Shown here: piece after piece, positions 1-11,593 of the stretch
How positions within the stretch are numbered: position 1 is the first letter of the stretch
Layout: the number at the start of each line of letters is the position of its first letter
Notes under the pieces: model-generated
Database searches by the model: none
What the model was told of the DNA's origin: nothing
The model's input: the letters and a program-made list of their open reading frames with translations, nothing else
Assembly: GCA_026874595.1 (NCBI GenBank)
Contig: CM049320.1
Span: forward strand, 46,390,714-46,454,713
Direction: 5' to 3'
Source: Sipunculus nudus
Taxonomy: Eukaryota > Annelida > Sipuncula > Golfingiida > Sipunculidae
DNA: 64,000 bases
Translations under genes and position numbers: made by a program

Positions 1-409
1 TAAGTACCCCCTAGAATAATGCAAAATTTGATACAAAAGCTCAAGTATCTGAATAACTACTACATAGATCACCATGAATCTTTGCATGAATATTGATCAT
101 GGGATGTTCCATCACTTCCTGACTGGTGGCGCCACCTGTATTTTTTCCAATTATACGATTTTTTTTCTATATATTTGAGACCTTCAAAGAAGCTGTCATC
201 TGTTAACAGGACACAAATCATAACCGCTGGACCTGGATTATTCTAACTTGACATCAAGAGAGGTCCATGGAAAGTCTCTATGGAAACCTGAAATTAGGTC
301 TCTGTTACCCATATCCTTCGAGCTATGGGGCTTGTAAGTACTCCTAAGAATGATTAATAATGATACAAAAGCTGAAGTATCTGAATGACTAATGTACTGA
401 TGGCCATGA
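1..409 (+). repeat. Family B element body, cut by window start
   Basis: This stretch matches the ~330-bp tandem unit of the family B copies at 5351 and 47061. It carries the same phrases: the GTTAACAGGRCACAAATC stretch, the 'gggaggtccatg' stretch, and 'ctctgttacccatat' followed by 'gagctatggggc'. One perfect GGTGGCGCCACC palindrome lies at 125-136. The unit is broken at about 410, where a family A head begins inside the phrase 'ccatgatttttt' of the B unit, so A inserted into an older B. No coding potential is seen. Confidence 0.7.
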
Positions 410-1029
410 TTTTTAGTGAACCTGTGAGCTTATATGATGGTGCGGCGGCGTCCGTCGTTCGTTGTCTGTATGTTAACCATAGCTTTCTCAAAAACGGCAG
501 AAGCTAGCATCACCAAATTTTTTGCAAATAATCAGTCATCCAAAAAACTATATCGGATTTTGTTTATTTTTTTTCTAACTGCATTTTCTTAGATTTTATA
601 GGGAAAAAGCTTAAAAAGCTTTAAAAATCTTCTTCTCCGAAACAGTCCAGCCAAATTGACCAATATTTCACAGAAATGATCCCTGGAACAATCTTTCTCA
701 AGTTTGTTTCAATGGTTCCAGTTCAGAGATTTTTAGCCAAGTTACAGGAGGTTGAACTTTGTTAACTGTGCAAAAAAGCATATTTAAATTTAAATCTCAG
801 AAACGGCTGGAGCTATCATCACCAATTTTTATGCCAATATTGGTCACATAGATCATATCTGAAATTGAGGTGTTGGTGGCGCCACCTGCATCAGCCTTTT
901 TTGTACGGGGTCATCAGTGCCTGTATCACACTGAGGGCTACAAAAAACTTCTCTGAAACCATATGGCCAAAATGTTTAATATTGCACAGAAATGATCCTA
1001 GGGTAGTGCTTTCTCAAGTTTGTTCAAAT

Positions 1030-1613
1030 AAGATAAGATAAGATAAGATAACATTTATTAGCCTTCAGTTCCAGGAATTTGTTGTTGACTTGCAATTCAT
1101 TACATAAAAAATAAATAAGTAAATAGATAGATAAATACATAAAAATAATACATAAAAATACATAAAAATCACACATAACATATTGACTATGCATGTAAAA
1201 TTAAGCATGTAAAAATGATAAAACAGATAATTCTGCAGGTAAAACACATAATTCAAAACATTTAATTTCTAAGAGGGTTGTGAGTTAAAAAGTTTAATAC
1301 TGAGTGGTACGAGAGATTTTTTAAAATTAGTTCTTCTGCAGAATATTGTATCTAGGCGTTTACCTGAAGGTAAAAAACGGAACTCTGAATATAGGGGATG
1401 TGTTTTGTCATTCATGACCTTAGATATGAAGGCCATTGTTTTGGTTTCACAGATTTCCTGGTGTGTGGCAAGAGAAGTACCAGTTATTCTACTACTTCTC
1501 TTCCTGGTATTATTCAACTGTTTCTTTAACTTATCAGATATATTTGTAAACCAGCACTCCAGTGAATAAGTAAGGACACTGGAAATTACTGAATTATAAA
1601 ACATGGTAATTAT
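1030..1613 (-). mobile_element. CR1/Rex1-like LINE 3' end with (TTATC)n tail
   Basis: On the minus strand 1604-1269 reads as the C-terminal part of a non-LTR retrotransposon ORF2. It contains SVLTYSLECWF, then HPLYSEFRFLPSGKR and a C-terminal SIKLFN, which is the pattern after the reverse transcriptase domain in CR1/Rex1-type elements. The frame ends at a stop at 1269 and is followed by a short 3' region. That region finishes in a TTATC microsatellite tail, seen as AAGATAAG repeats at 1030-1051 on the + strand. The reverse transcriptase core is absent, so this is a severely 5'-truncated dead copy. The uninterrupted sequence 'gttcaaatggtctc' in other family A copies gives the empty site. Confidence 0.75.
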
Positions 1614-4167
1614 GGTCTCTTTTCAGTGACTTTTGGCTAAGTTATGGGAAGCTGAATTTAGTCATATGCCATAACAGCCCATTTTAGCTCAGTGGCTACA
1701 AAGATCTTCTTCTCAAAAACCACTGGGCCAAATTCTTAAATCTTACACATTAATTATCCTCAGATGTTGATAATTCAAGTTTGTTCAAATGGTTTTGGTT
1801 CAGTGATTTTTGGCTGAGTTATGGGAAGCTTAACTTAGCATTTTTGCTTTATTTTCCCAAATAAGTTATAAACCTGCAAAACGTTTTTTGACTGACGCCA
1901 CTGAGGCTAATTTGATTAATATTTTACAAGAATAATCCCCTGAATAATTCTTATAATAATTGTCTTTTATGGTTCCAAAGAATGAATTTTGGCTGAATTA
2001 TAAAGATCGAATTGAGTCATTTTACCATATATGTTAGCTGTGTGAAGCAGATACATCTAGCCCGGAACCAGTTTATCAGCATCCATTACATCATGCCTCC
2101 AGACATATAGATTTCAGGTTATCTGTGGTTAATATTGAAAGAATATTTTTAAAAAAACTTTTAAAAAAATGTAGATTTATGATTTTAGATATTCCTCATG
2201 CCAGGCAATGTTTACAATCACAGGTATATGTTCACCCATACTATTTCCAGAACGACTGGAGCTTGCATCATGAAATTTAATGCAAAAAATTAGCCATCTG
2301 AAAAAATCTGCATTTTTTAGCGAACCTGTGAGCTTATGCGATGGTGTGGCGTCGTCCGTCGTCTGTACGTTAACCCATACTAACTTGAAAACGGGAAGAG
2401 TTAGCATCACAAAATTTTCTGCAAAAAATTAGTCATCTGAAAAACTCTTGCGGATTTTGCTTTTTTTTTGGCTAACTGCATTTTCTTAGATTTTATAGGG
2501 AAAAAGCTAAAAAAGCTTTAAAAATCTTCTTCTCCGAAACTGTTCAGCCAAATTGTCCAATATTTCACAGAAATGATCCCTGGAACAATCTCTCTCAAGT
2601 TTGTTCGAATGGTTTAAGTTTGGTGATTTTTGGCTGAGTTACAGCTAGTTGAACTTAGTCATCGGTCCAAAAAAGCTTACTAAAATTACAAACTTAGAAA
2701 CAGCTGGAGCTATCATCACCAAATTTTATGCCAATGTTGGTCACATGAGTCATATCTGAAATTGAGGTATTGGTGGCGCCACCTGCATCAGCCTTTTTTG
2801 TACGGGGGTCATCAGTGCCCGTATCATACTGACAACTACAAGTAACTTCTTCTCTGAAACCATATGGGCAAATTGTTTAATATCCCACAGAAATGATCCT
2901 AGGGTAGTGCTTTCTGAAGTTTGTTCAAATGGTCTCAGTTCAGTGACTTTTGGCTAAGTTATGGGAAGCTGAATTTAGTCATATACCATAACAGTCCATT
3001 TCAGCTAAGTGGCTACAAAAATCTTCTTCTCAAAAACCACTGGGCCAAAGTCTTAAATCTCACACATTTATTATCCTTAGATTTTGATAATTCAAGTTTG
3101 TTCAAATGGTTTTGGTTCAGTGATTTTTGGCTGAGTTATGGGTAGCTTAACTTAGCCATTTGCTGTATTTTCCCATATGAGTTATAAACCTGCAAAACAT
3201 TTTTAGACTGACGCCACTGAGGCCAATTTGTTTAATATTTTACAAGTATAGTCCCCTGAATAATTCTTATAATGATTATCTTTTATGGTTCCAAAGAATT
3301 AATTATGGCTGAATTATAAAGATTGAATTAAGTCATTTTACCATATATGGTAGCTGTGTAAAGCAGATTCATCTAGCCTAGCACCAGTTTATCAGCATCC
3401 CTTACATCATGCCTCTAGACCTTCAGATTTCAGGTTATCTACGGTTAATATTGACAAGAATGTTTTTTAAAAGTTTTTAAAAAATGTAGATTTATGATTT
3501 TAGATATACTTCATACCAGGCAATGTTAACAATCACAGGTATACAGCTCTCTGTGGGTATATAAAGACGGCTATACAAAGATTATAAATAATTGGTATCC
3601 ATACTCATCTTAATTCAAGATTTTGCCATCAGTGAGATGTATTTGTATTATAATTTTGCATTCAATATGCATCTGTAGTAATTTTTAGTGAGCCTGTGAG
3701 CTAATTTGATGTTGTGGCGGCGTCGATTGTCCATCTTCTGTAAGTTAACCCATACTATTCGAAAACTGCTGGAGCTAGCATCATGAAATGTAATGTAAAA
3801 AAATAGCCATCTGAAAAACTCTGCATTTTCTTAGATTTTAATGAGAAAAAATTTAAAAACCTTTAAAAATCTTCTCTGACGAAACGGTCAAGCCAAATTG
3901 TTCAGTATTTCATAGAAATAATCTTTTATATCATATCTTACAAGTTTGTTCGAATGGTTCAAGTATGATATAAAAGATTAAAAAGTATTTTAGCCAAAGT
4001 CTTTCAGTATGTGTAAACAGATTTACCAACAGGCCAAGATTGTGTCTTTAAATTTAAATAGGTTGAGAAACTGCCAACTGTTTCAGATTTGGCAACAGAT
4101 CAAGAGTTCATTCAGTGCAGCCAGATATAGGTCAAGAGTTCAATCAGTGCAGCCAAGCACAAGGCAA

Positions 4168-4266
4168 GTGATCACCTCATGGGTGACATGTGAACACCTC
4201 ATGGGCACCATGTGATAACCTCATAGGTAGCATGTGATCAACTCATGAGTATCATGTGATCACATG
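4168..4266 (+). repeat. 22-bp minisatellite, GTGATCACCTCATGGGTNNC type
   Basis: About four and a half units of 22 bp start at 4168, 4190, 4212 and 4234. Each carries a CTCATGGG-like core followed by CATGTGA. Shorter versions occur at the matching place in other family A copies (12693-12757 and 60708-60772), so it is an internal module of family A. Copy number differs between the three. Confidence 0.7.
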
Positions 4267-5087
4267 CCCCTCAGGGCTACATGTGGAGCCAATCTGAGAG
4301 CTTATGCAATGGTGTGGCTACTATTTCAGATTAGGCAACAGGTCAAGAGTTCACTCAGTGCAGCCAGCTGTAGGTCAGGAGTTCACTCTGTGCAGTAGCT
4401 GCATTCTATTTATAGCAGTGGTAGACTGCCCACTGCATCAGATTTGGCACCAAAGTTCAGCCTGGATCTATTTGTAGCTTTGGCAGACTGCCAACTGTGT
4501 CAGATTATGCAACAGGTCAAGAGTTCACTCAGTGCAGCCAGGTACAGGTCAAAAGTTTACTCAGTCTAGCCAGGTGCAGGTCATGAGTTCACTCAGTGCA
4601 GTAGCCTGAGCAAGCAATTTGTCACAGTTCACTCGGGGCAACTGCCTTTCGCACCTAAGCCTGGTCAGCCCCATGCATCAGACTCAAGGTAAGTCTGATG
4701 TATTGGTCTAATATAATGACCTGTCTATGTGTCATTGATGGCTTTCTTGCTCACAAGACAGGTGTCACCACCTACAATGACTTTTGCACAGTTTGTGTCC
4801 CTGCGTTTTCTCAGGAGGGGTTTGATATTTCAGTCTGAAATTGGGCATATGTATATATCTCCGATAGCTTTGATGTATACAAGACCGGTAGTGCCAGCTA
4901 CAATCATTTTTGTGTTGTGTGCACCCATGCCAGAATTTCAGCAGTGATCTTTGTGTAATTGTTTCATATTCAAAATAGTTAGTACTTGCATTGTTCATAT
5001 ACATAAAAAGTAATGGTCCAGCATTGAAGCATTATACCTGGTGTATTTCCCAATGCACAGGTTCGCATTAGGCCTGTAGGCCTTGTT

Positions 5088-5350
5088 TAAATTATTATAT
5101 TTTTTAAATTGCAAGTGCATATTTAAGCTATTTTGAAAATGATTTAAATCAAATTTATGTAGCCTATTTCAAATTAGGCGTACATTTAATAAAAAGATAG
5201 GATATCAGAAACATTGAGTGTCCGGCTTAGGGCAGTTTCACTGTACTTCATAATTTCATGCATAAGAATTGGAATACAGGTAAAAATGAAAATATTTGAA
5301 TACAAATGCATTCATGAATATATTTTATAATATCATTTTAATAATCATTT
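5088..5350. other. AT-rich stretch without recognised gene
   Basis: AT-rich sequence between family A and family B elements. Its last ~45 bases, 'gcattcatgaatatatt' onward, are nearly the same as 32448-32495, just upstream of the 3' region of another family B copy. Part of it may therefore be family B sequence. No coding potential is seen. Confidence 0.5.
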
Positions 5351-6320
5351 ATTAGCTCAGCTGACTGAAAGTCAGCTGAGCTATAGTGATCACTCTTTGT
5401 CCGTCGTCCGTCTATCTGGCCCTCCAGCCATCTGGCCGTCCAGCTCTCCGGCCGTCTGGCTGGCAGTTAACAGGGCACAAATCATAACTGCTGGACCTGG
5501 AAACTTCTAACTTGACATCCAGGGAGGTCCATGAAAATTCTCCTTAGAAACTTGAAATTAGGTCTCTGTTATCCATAACCTCTGAGCTATGGGCCTCTGA
5601 AGCACACCCCAGAATAATGAAAAATTTGATACAAAAGCTCAAGTATCTGAACAACTATTGCATTGATCACCATGATTCTTTGCTTTGATATTGATCATAG
5701 AATGTTTCATAAGTTTCTGCAGTCTGATGGCGCCATCTGTATATTTTCGTATTTTACGAATTTTTTCTCTATTTTTGAAAGCTCTTAAGATGCAGTCATC
5801 TGTTAACAGGGCACAAATCATAACTGCTTGACCTAGAATCTTCTCTCTTGACATGCAGGGAGGCCCATGATAGGTCTTTTTGGAAACCTGAAATTAGGTC
5901 TCTGTTACTCACATCCTCTGAGCTATGGGGCTCATAAATACCACTCAGAATAATTAAAAATTTGAGACAAAAGCTTAAGTATCTGAATAACTAATGCATT
6001 GATCACCATGATTCGTTGCATGGATATTGATCATAAAAAGGTTCCATCAGTTTCTGCAAACTTGTGGCCCAAGCTGTATTTTTCTAATTTTTATGAATTT
6101 TTTTCTATATTTTTGATACCCTCAAAGAAGCTGTCATCTGTTAACAGGGCACAAATCGTAACCACTTGACCTGGAAACTTCTTACTTGACATCAAAGGAG
6201 GTCCATGAAAAGTCTCTGTTTAAATCTGATATTAGGTCTCTGTTACCAATATCCACTGAGCTATGGGGCTCATAAGTACCCCCATAATAATTAAAAATGT
6301 GATACAAAACTCTGCTTTAG
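5351..6320 (+). mobile_element. Family B HINE-like element, 5' part
   Basis: It starts TTAGCTCAGCTGACTGAAAG. The first ~40 bases form an imperfect hairpin (AGCTCAGCTGAC / GTCAGCTGAGCT). A GTCC-rich stretch and then two to three tandem ~330-bp units follow, each with a GTTAACAGGGCACAAATC core at about 5470, 5807 and 6130. No standard B tail is seen after it. The sequence instead runs into family C-like sequence in inverted orientation. Confidence 0.65.
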
Positions 6321-7390
6321 AACTCCTGTGAGACCCTTGGACTGATCTCTATGAAACCTAGCATAGTTTTTCCTTCACCTATGTTGTTGTGCCTAACAAA
6401 GACAGATGGAACCCTCAGCAATCTTTTCTGTATGAATCAGGGTGTCTTTTAGATAACAGCCCATATCTCAGGAGTGGCTCAATGTATTGTGCTGAAAGTA
6501 TCTTGGATCTCTCGATCTAATAATTGCTACTGGTGGCGCCACTTACAATACTTTTTGCGTAATGTCCATCTGTACATATGCCATCTGTTCATTTAAGTAG
6601 TTCTTCAACTTACTATGGTCACTGGGACTGATGGTCTGTACGTGCTGCACAATTTTAGTGGCACCACCTACAATTTCTAATTTTTTAATGATTTTTTTTC
6701 AGATTTTTCAATTTTGGCCTTTCGTGCAGTATATCTCCAAAGGTTTTCAACACAGGAACTCCATTTCTTTAGTGCTATTGCATATTTACAAAATCGTGGT
6801 CAAGTTTAAAGATGGGTGATCTTGACCTCTTTTTCAAGGTCATAGAGCTTAGAATAGAAAAAACTTAGGAGCTTATTTCTCAGGAAGCATTTGGTGGATT
6901 GTTATGAAACATGGTACATACCTCTCCAATTTAAATTTATAACTGATTATCAGCTTTTGCTAATATTCTAGTTTCGCAGTGCAGTGCTTACAGATACTGG
7001 CCTATTTTTTGGTCTGTTGGTACATAATAACCACTTACAAATCAAGTTCGCGTTTTGTCCTGGTTGACTTACTTTTGACTGTATGACGGCTCCTGAACAT
7101 AGAAAATTTCATAAAAAATTGAAATTTTCATTATAAATGCACATGTATGGACTTTTTTCCGCAATGCCTGCAGATATTGGCCTGATTTTTGGTGTGTGGC
7201 AGCAAAATGACCACTTACATAACGAGTTTGCATTTTGTCCTGGTTTACCTACTTTTGACTGTCTGACAGCTCCTGAACATAGAAAATTTTACAAACTTTT
7301 ACAAATATTTCTAATTTGCTCCAGGTGGGGGCATTTGTGTCATTCCAACACATCTTGTTCATTTTATAGCATTGGTGCAGTTTGAATTTT
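6321..7390 (-). repeat. Inverted family C-like repeat
   Basis: The reverse complement of about 7365-6620 follows the same order as 41676-42420, the better-preserved family C copy. It has the head AATGCCCCCACC near 7335, then two ~180-bp units with the phrases 'aaaagtaggt' and 'ggccaatatctgcaggcatt'. Next come the 'gaaactagaatattagc' junction and the 'accatcagtccca' stretch. The 6321-6600 part is less clear and carries a near-perfect GGTGGCGCCAC at 6533. The short + strand frames at 6631 and 7137 are repeat-derived. Confidence 0.6.
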
Positions 7391-7778
7391 CGCTCAAATC
7401 CGTTTGTAAGGTAATTAATTTTGTATCAAATAATTTTTTAAAATATTGTAAAAGACAGGTTTGTAATGTAACCTACATCCCAACAAACAACCTTAGGGTG
7501 ACTGCTTACATACCACGGGCAACTGGTCTTGTACCGTGACCTCAAGGTGTGACCAATGCATAATTAATCAGGACTAAACACATTTGAAAATGCAATGGTA
7601 CTGCAAACAGCTACATTGTTTGACATCAGAGTAAATTGTAGAATTTCTCTACAACAGCAACTGTGATAATACTAACAGAAGCAGCCTATGTCCGAACAAC
7701 AAACAGAACTGGCAGGTCCTCCACAGCCCAGTCGTACTTCAAAGCTATGGGAAGGGCTGGGGGTGTCTTAAAAGGATA
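7391..7778. other. Probably single-copy spacer, nothing recognised
   Basis: I see no match to the repeat families and no convincing reading frame. Composition is less AT-biased at 7490-7760 than the surroundings. It could hold an unrecognised exon or just unique intergenic or intronic sequence. Confidence 0.35.
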
Positions 7779-9418
7779 TTTTTAGCGAACCTGTGAGCTT
7801 ATGCGATGGTGTGGCGTCGTCCAGCGTCTGGCGGCCGGCGTCCGGCGTCTGTACGTTAACCCATACTATCTTGAAAACGGCAAGAGGTGGCATCATGAAA
7901 TTTTATTTAAAAAATTAGTCATCTGAAAAACTATATCGGTTCCAAAGAATGAATTTTGGCTGAATTCTAAAGGTTCAATTGAGTCATTTTACCATATATG
8001 TTAGCTGTGTGAAGCAGATACACAGATACATCTAGATACATCTAGACTGGCACCAGTTTATCAGCATTTATTACATCATGCCTCTAGACATTAGATTTCA
8101 GGTTATCTATGGTTAATATTGACAGGAATGTTTTTTAAAAGCTTTTAAAAAATGTAGATTTATGATTTTTAGATATTCCTCATGCCAGGCAATGTTTACA
8201 ATCACAGCTATACAGCTCTCTCTGTGGGTATATAAAGACGGCTGTACATGGATCATAGATAATTGGTATCCATAGTCAAATTAATTCAAGATTTTGCCAT
8301 CAGTGAGATGTATCTGTATTACAATTTTGCATTCAATATGCATCTGTATTAATTTTTGTGAACCTGTGAACTAATGCGATGGTGTGGCGGCGTTTGTCTT
8401 CTGACGTTTACCCATACTATTTTGAAAATGATTGGAGCTAGCATCATGAAATTTAATGCAAAAAATTAGCCATCTGAAAATTTTCTTAAATTTTATAGAG
8501 AAAAAGCTAAAAAAACCTTTAAAAATCTTCTCCTCCGAAACACTCAAGCCAAATTGTTTAATATTTCACAGAAATAATCTTTTATACCATCTCCCTCAGT
8601 TTTGTTCAGGAAGTTGAACTTGGTCATCTGTCCAAAAAAGCATACTAAAATGACAGTCTCAGAAACAGCCAGAACTATCATCACCAAATTTTTTGCCAGT
8701 GTTGGTCACATGAGTCATATATGAAATTCAGGTATTGGTGGCGCCACCTGAATTGACCTATTTTTGTACGGGGGTCATTGGTCTTCTGTACATTAATCCA
8801 TAATTTCTCAGGAATAGCAGGAGCTCCCATTCCCAGATTTTATGCAATAATCTGTCACATATCAAATTTTGTGGGATTCAGCTCATTTTTTTGCTATCTG
8901 CATTTACTTTGATTTTATAAGGAAAAAGCAGACAATATTTTAAAAGTCGTCTTCTTGTAGATGGTCCAGCCAAATTGTTAAATATTTTACATAAATAATC
9001 CCAGAGGCAAGCCCTCTCAAGTTTGTTCAAATGGTTTGCATTTGATGAATTTTAGTGGAGTTACACAAATTTGAACAGTCATTCGGCCAAGTAAGCATAC
9101 TGACATAGTACTCTCAGAAATGACAGAAGCTAGCATTACCAGGTATTGTGCAAATGTTGGTCATATGACTCATATTTGAAGTTGTAGATTTAGTGGTGCC
9201 ACCTACATTGACCTGTTTTTTATGGGCAAAAAACCTCATAATTTTAGCCTCTTTCAGCTTAATGATGAAACTGTGAAGTTGAATACACGGAAACACGGTT
9301 TGGTGGCCATATTGGCCTCGTTGTGGTTTGGCGAGTAACAAACACCACGTGCTTTTGTATTACCAAGGAAATAAACGAAAATCATCGCTTAACCCACTAC
9401 ATCTTTCATGTTTTCTAT

Positions 9419-9556
9419 CATGACTGAGTTAAATAATGTTATAAAACCGGACACCGTTGAAATTAAACATTCCACAGCTGTTAAGGAAAATGTATCTCAT
9501 GACATTATTAACATAGACAGCCTTCAAGAGGCCTGTATATCATCAGCTCCTTGATA
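9419..9556 (+). other. Small ORF inside the TIR transposon, unrecognised
   Basis: An ATG-started frame of about 44 codons begins MTELNNVIKPDTVEIKH and ends at TGA, just inside the left end of the TIR element. Composition is protein-like (many K, E, D, N), and an upstream stop-free context is absent. I do not recognise the product. It could be captured coding sequence, a transposon first exon, or chance. Confidence 0.2.
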
Positions 9557-9686
9557 TCACTTGGCGGCTGTGTCACAGTCAGTTCAGTGGGCAATGCTTT
9601 CCATATGACACGGTTTTTCGGGTTAGATAAGACAAATCATGACTTCTTCATTATACTTATTTCATACTTGTATAAGTTTTAACCAA

Positions 9687-9689
<3 letters not shown>

Positions 9690-9726
<37 letters not shown>
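9690..9726. repeat. (TA)n microsatellite
   Basis: A nearly uninterrupted TA run inside the TIR element. It is followed to about 10110 by many shorter TA-rich runs (ATATAT, TGTATGTATG). Confidence 0.9.
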
Positions 9727-9728
<2 letters not shown>

Positions 9729-11532
9729 ACAACACAGAAACTGATTATTCCAAAATATATATATCAAAATAATCAGAGCACGCATGTGTACATGCTTATT
9801 TATGTATGTATGTGTGTATATATATTATGTAAAAATATATATATATATTTACATATATGTATATATATAAATATATATATATATGTATATATACACACGT
9901 ATATAAAAGCATAAAAACTGTCTATTCCACAATAGATATATCAAAATAATAAAACATGTATATATATGTACATGTTCATCTGTGTATGTATGTATATATA
10001 TAATAAAAAAATATCATTATACAAAATTTAATACAATTAAATTTTTATATATATAAAAAGTAACAATACATATATATATATATATAAATATCATTTAATA
10101 AAATTATATATATATATAATACGTCGTTGTAATGATATTGATTATAGCCTGTTAATTTAAATATGTCATTAAATTTGGGTTGTAATTCTACATTGATTTC
10201 AAGAACAATAATCTTCTATTTCCAAACCTTTCTAATAAATCATGCTAAATAAGAAATGGTATACATTATTAATACTATACTGTATTACCGGGCCATATAA
10301 GTTGCTTTTTCTTTTATGATCAATTCCACCAATTGTGGTGTTGTGTACGTCATGTAGAACTAGGAACAAAATGAGACTAATGTAAAAAATCAGTTATATC
10401 TTATTCCATGACTTGATGCCAACTGTAAATATAAGATCTAACAAAGAATGATATTGTGAATACCTGTCATCTTTTTACATAGCGAACTTATTGGTGACAT
10501 ATATTCTGTTTGTTTTGACGAATATAACATTATTTTTCCAAAATAAATGCATAATAATTTATATTATAATGTGCATGCAGTTTAATATTTCGATGGTCAT
10601 TAATTCAAAGTTTATGCTAAAACACATTAGACTGGTTTCAAGAGTAAGATACACAATGTTCATTATTTCGAGATAACCAACTTATGACAGATCATTATAA
10701 ATATTCTCAAAGAGAGTATATGAAGGAGTATTTGCAAACACTATACTAAACTATTAGTTTTGGATCTCTTCATATATAATATTTATTTACGTCATCAGAA
10801 AATCAATAGAGAAATTATATTTTAGAAGAGTGTCATATTATATTATATTATATTAAATCGTTTAAACATAATATAAAATTTTCCTTTACTTATATTCATA
10901 TTGCTAAACATTGTTCGGCAGTGAACATCACCATTGTCTTGGCAATATTTCTATTTAACATGAAATTCAACTGTGTTTACTATATGTAATAATACAGCTT
11001 ATAAGTCAGGCAACCAGGCAAAGCCCATCATAAACAAATATGTCCAGTCTGACCCGTCTAACCAAATGTTCAGACATTTCTTTCAAACCATTATGAAAAC
11101 GGCCTAATTACGTGCCTTTGATGTTAACGAATAAAATTTGTCGTATTCTGTTTGTGAGGATGGCTGAGTTCTAAGAAGAAATTAAGTTTATTGGTTAAAT
11201 ATATTTAAGAAATAGCTTAATGAAAATTAGGTGCGCAATGAAACAACAACATATATACAGAATACGATACAAATATAATTACCAAAAATTAATGGCAGAC
11301 TGTGTAAATACCATGTACCACTTCGAACCCACTCCGCCTTTGCGTGATTCCCTTCACTGTGAAACAATTTCAACTTTAATGAATTATACTCATGTCTTCC
11401 TATCATTTATATTATTTTGTTTTTGGTACCAAAATGTTTTCAAAGAATCATGTAAAGTTTTTTTTTGTATATTATTTCATTACATAAATTAATAGGCCCC
11501 TTTGAAGCATTTTCTTACCAGACTATGATATG

Positions 11533-11534
<2 letters not shown>

Positions 11535-11588
<54 letters not shown>
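11535..11588. repeat. (AT)n microsatellite
   Basis: About 54 bases of alternating AT, followed by ACATACATGTATACATATATG-type variants. The minus-strand frame across it encodes only Ile/Tyr repeats and is not a gene. Confidence 0.9.

Positions 11589-11593
<5 letters not shown>

Larger units (their letters stand above)
410..5087 (+). mobile_element. Family A HINE-like composite element with three heads
   Basis: The element opens with a variant of the A head (AGTGAACCTGTGAGC at 414) followed by a GTCC/GTCG-rich stretch. It closes with CACAGGTTCGC, the hairpin AGGCCTGTAGGCCT and TTGTT, ending at 5087. Further heads occur at 2319 and 3686, so the copy looks like tandemly joined or self-inserted units. 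Perfect GGTGGCGCCACC palindromes are at 875 and 2772. A LINE fragment interrupts it at 1030-1613. The subterminal inverted repeat is AGCGAACCTGTG against CACAGGTTCGC. Short reading frames here recur in every copy of the family and are not genes. Confidence 0.7.
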
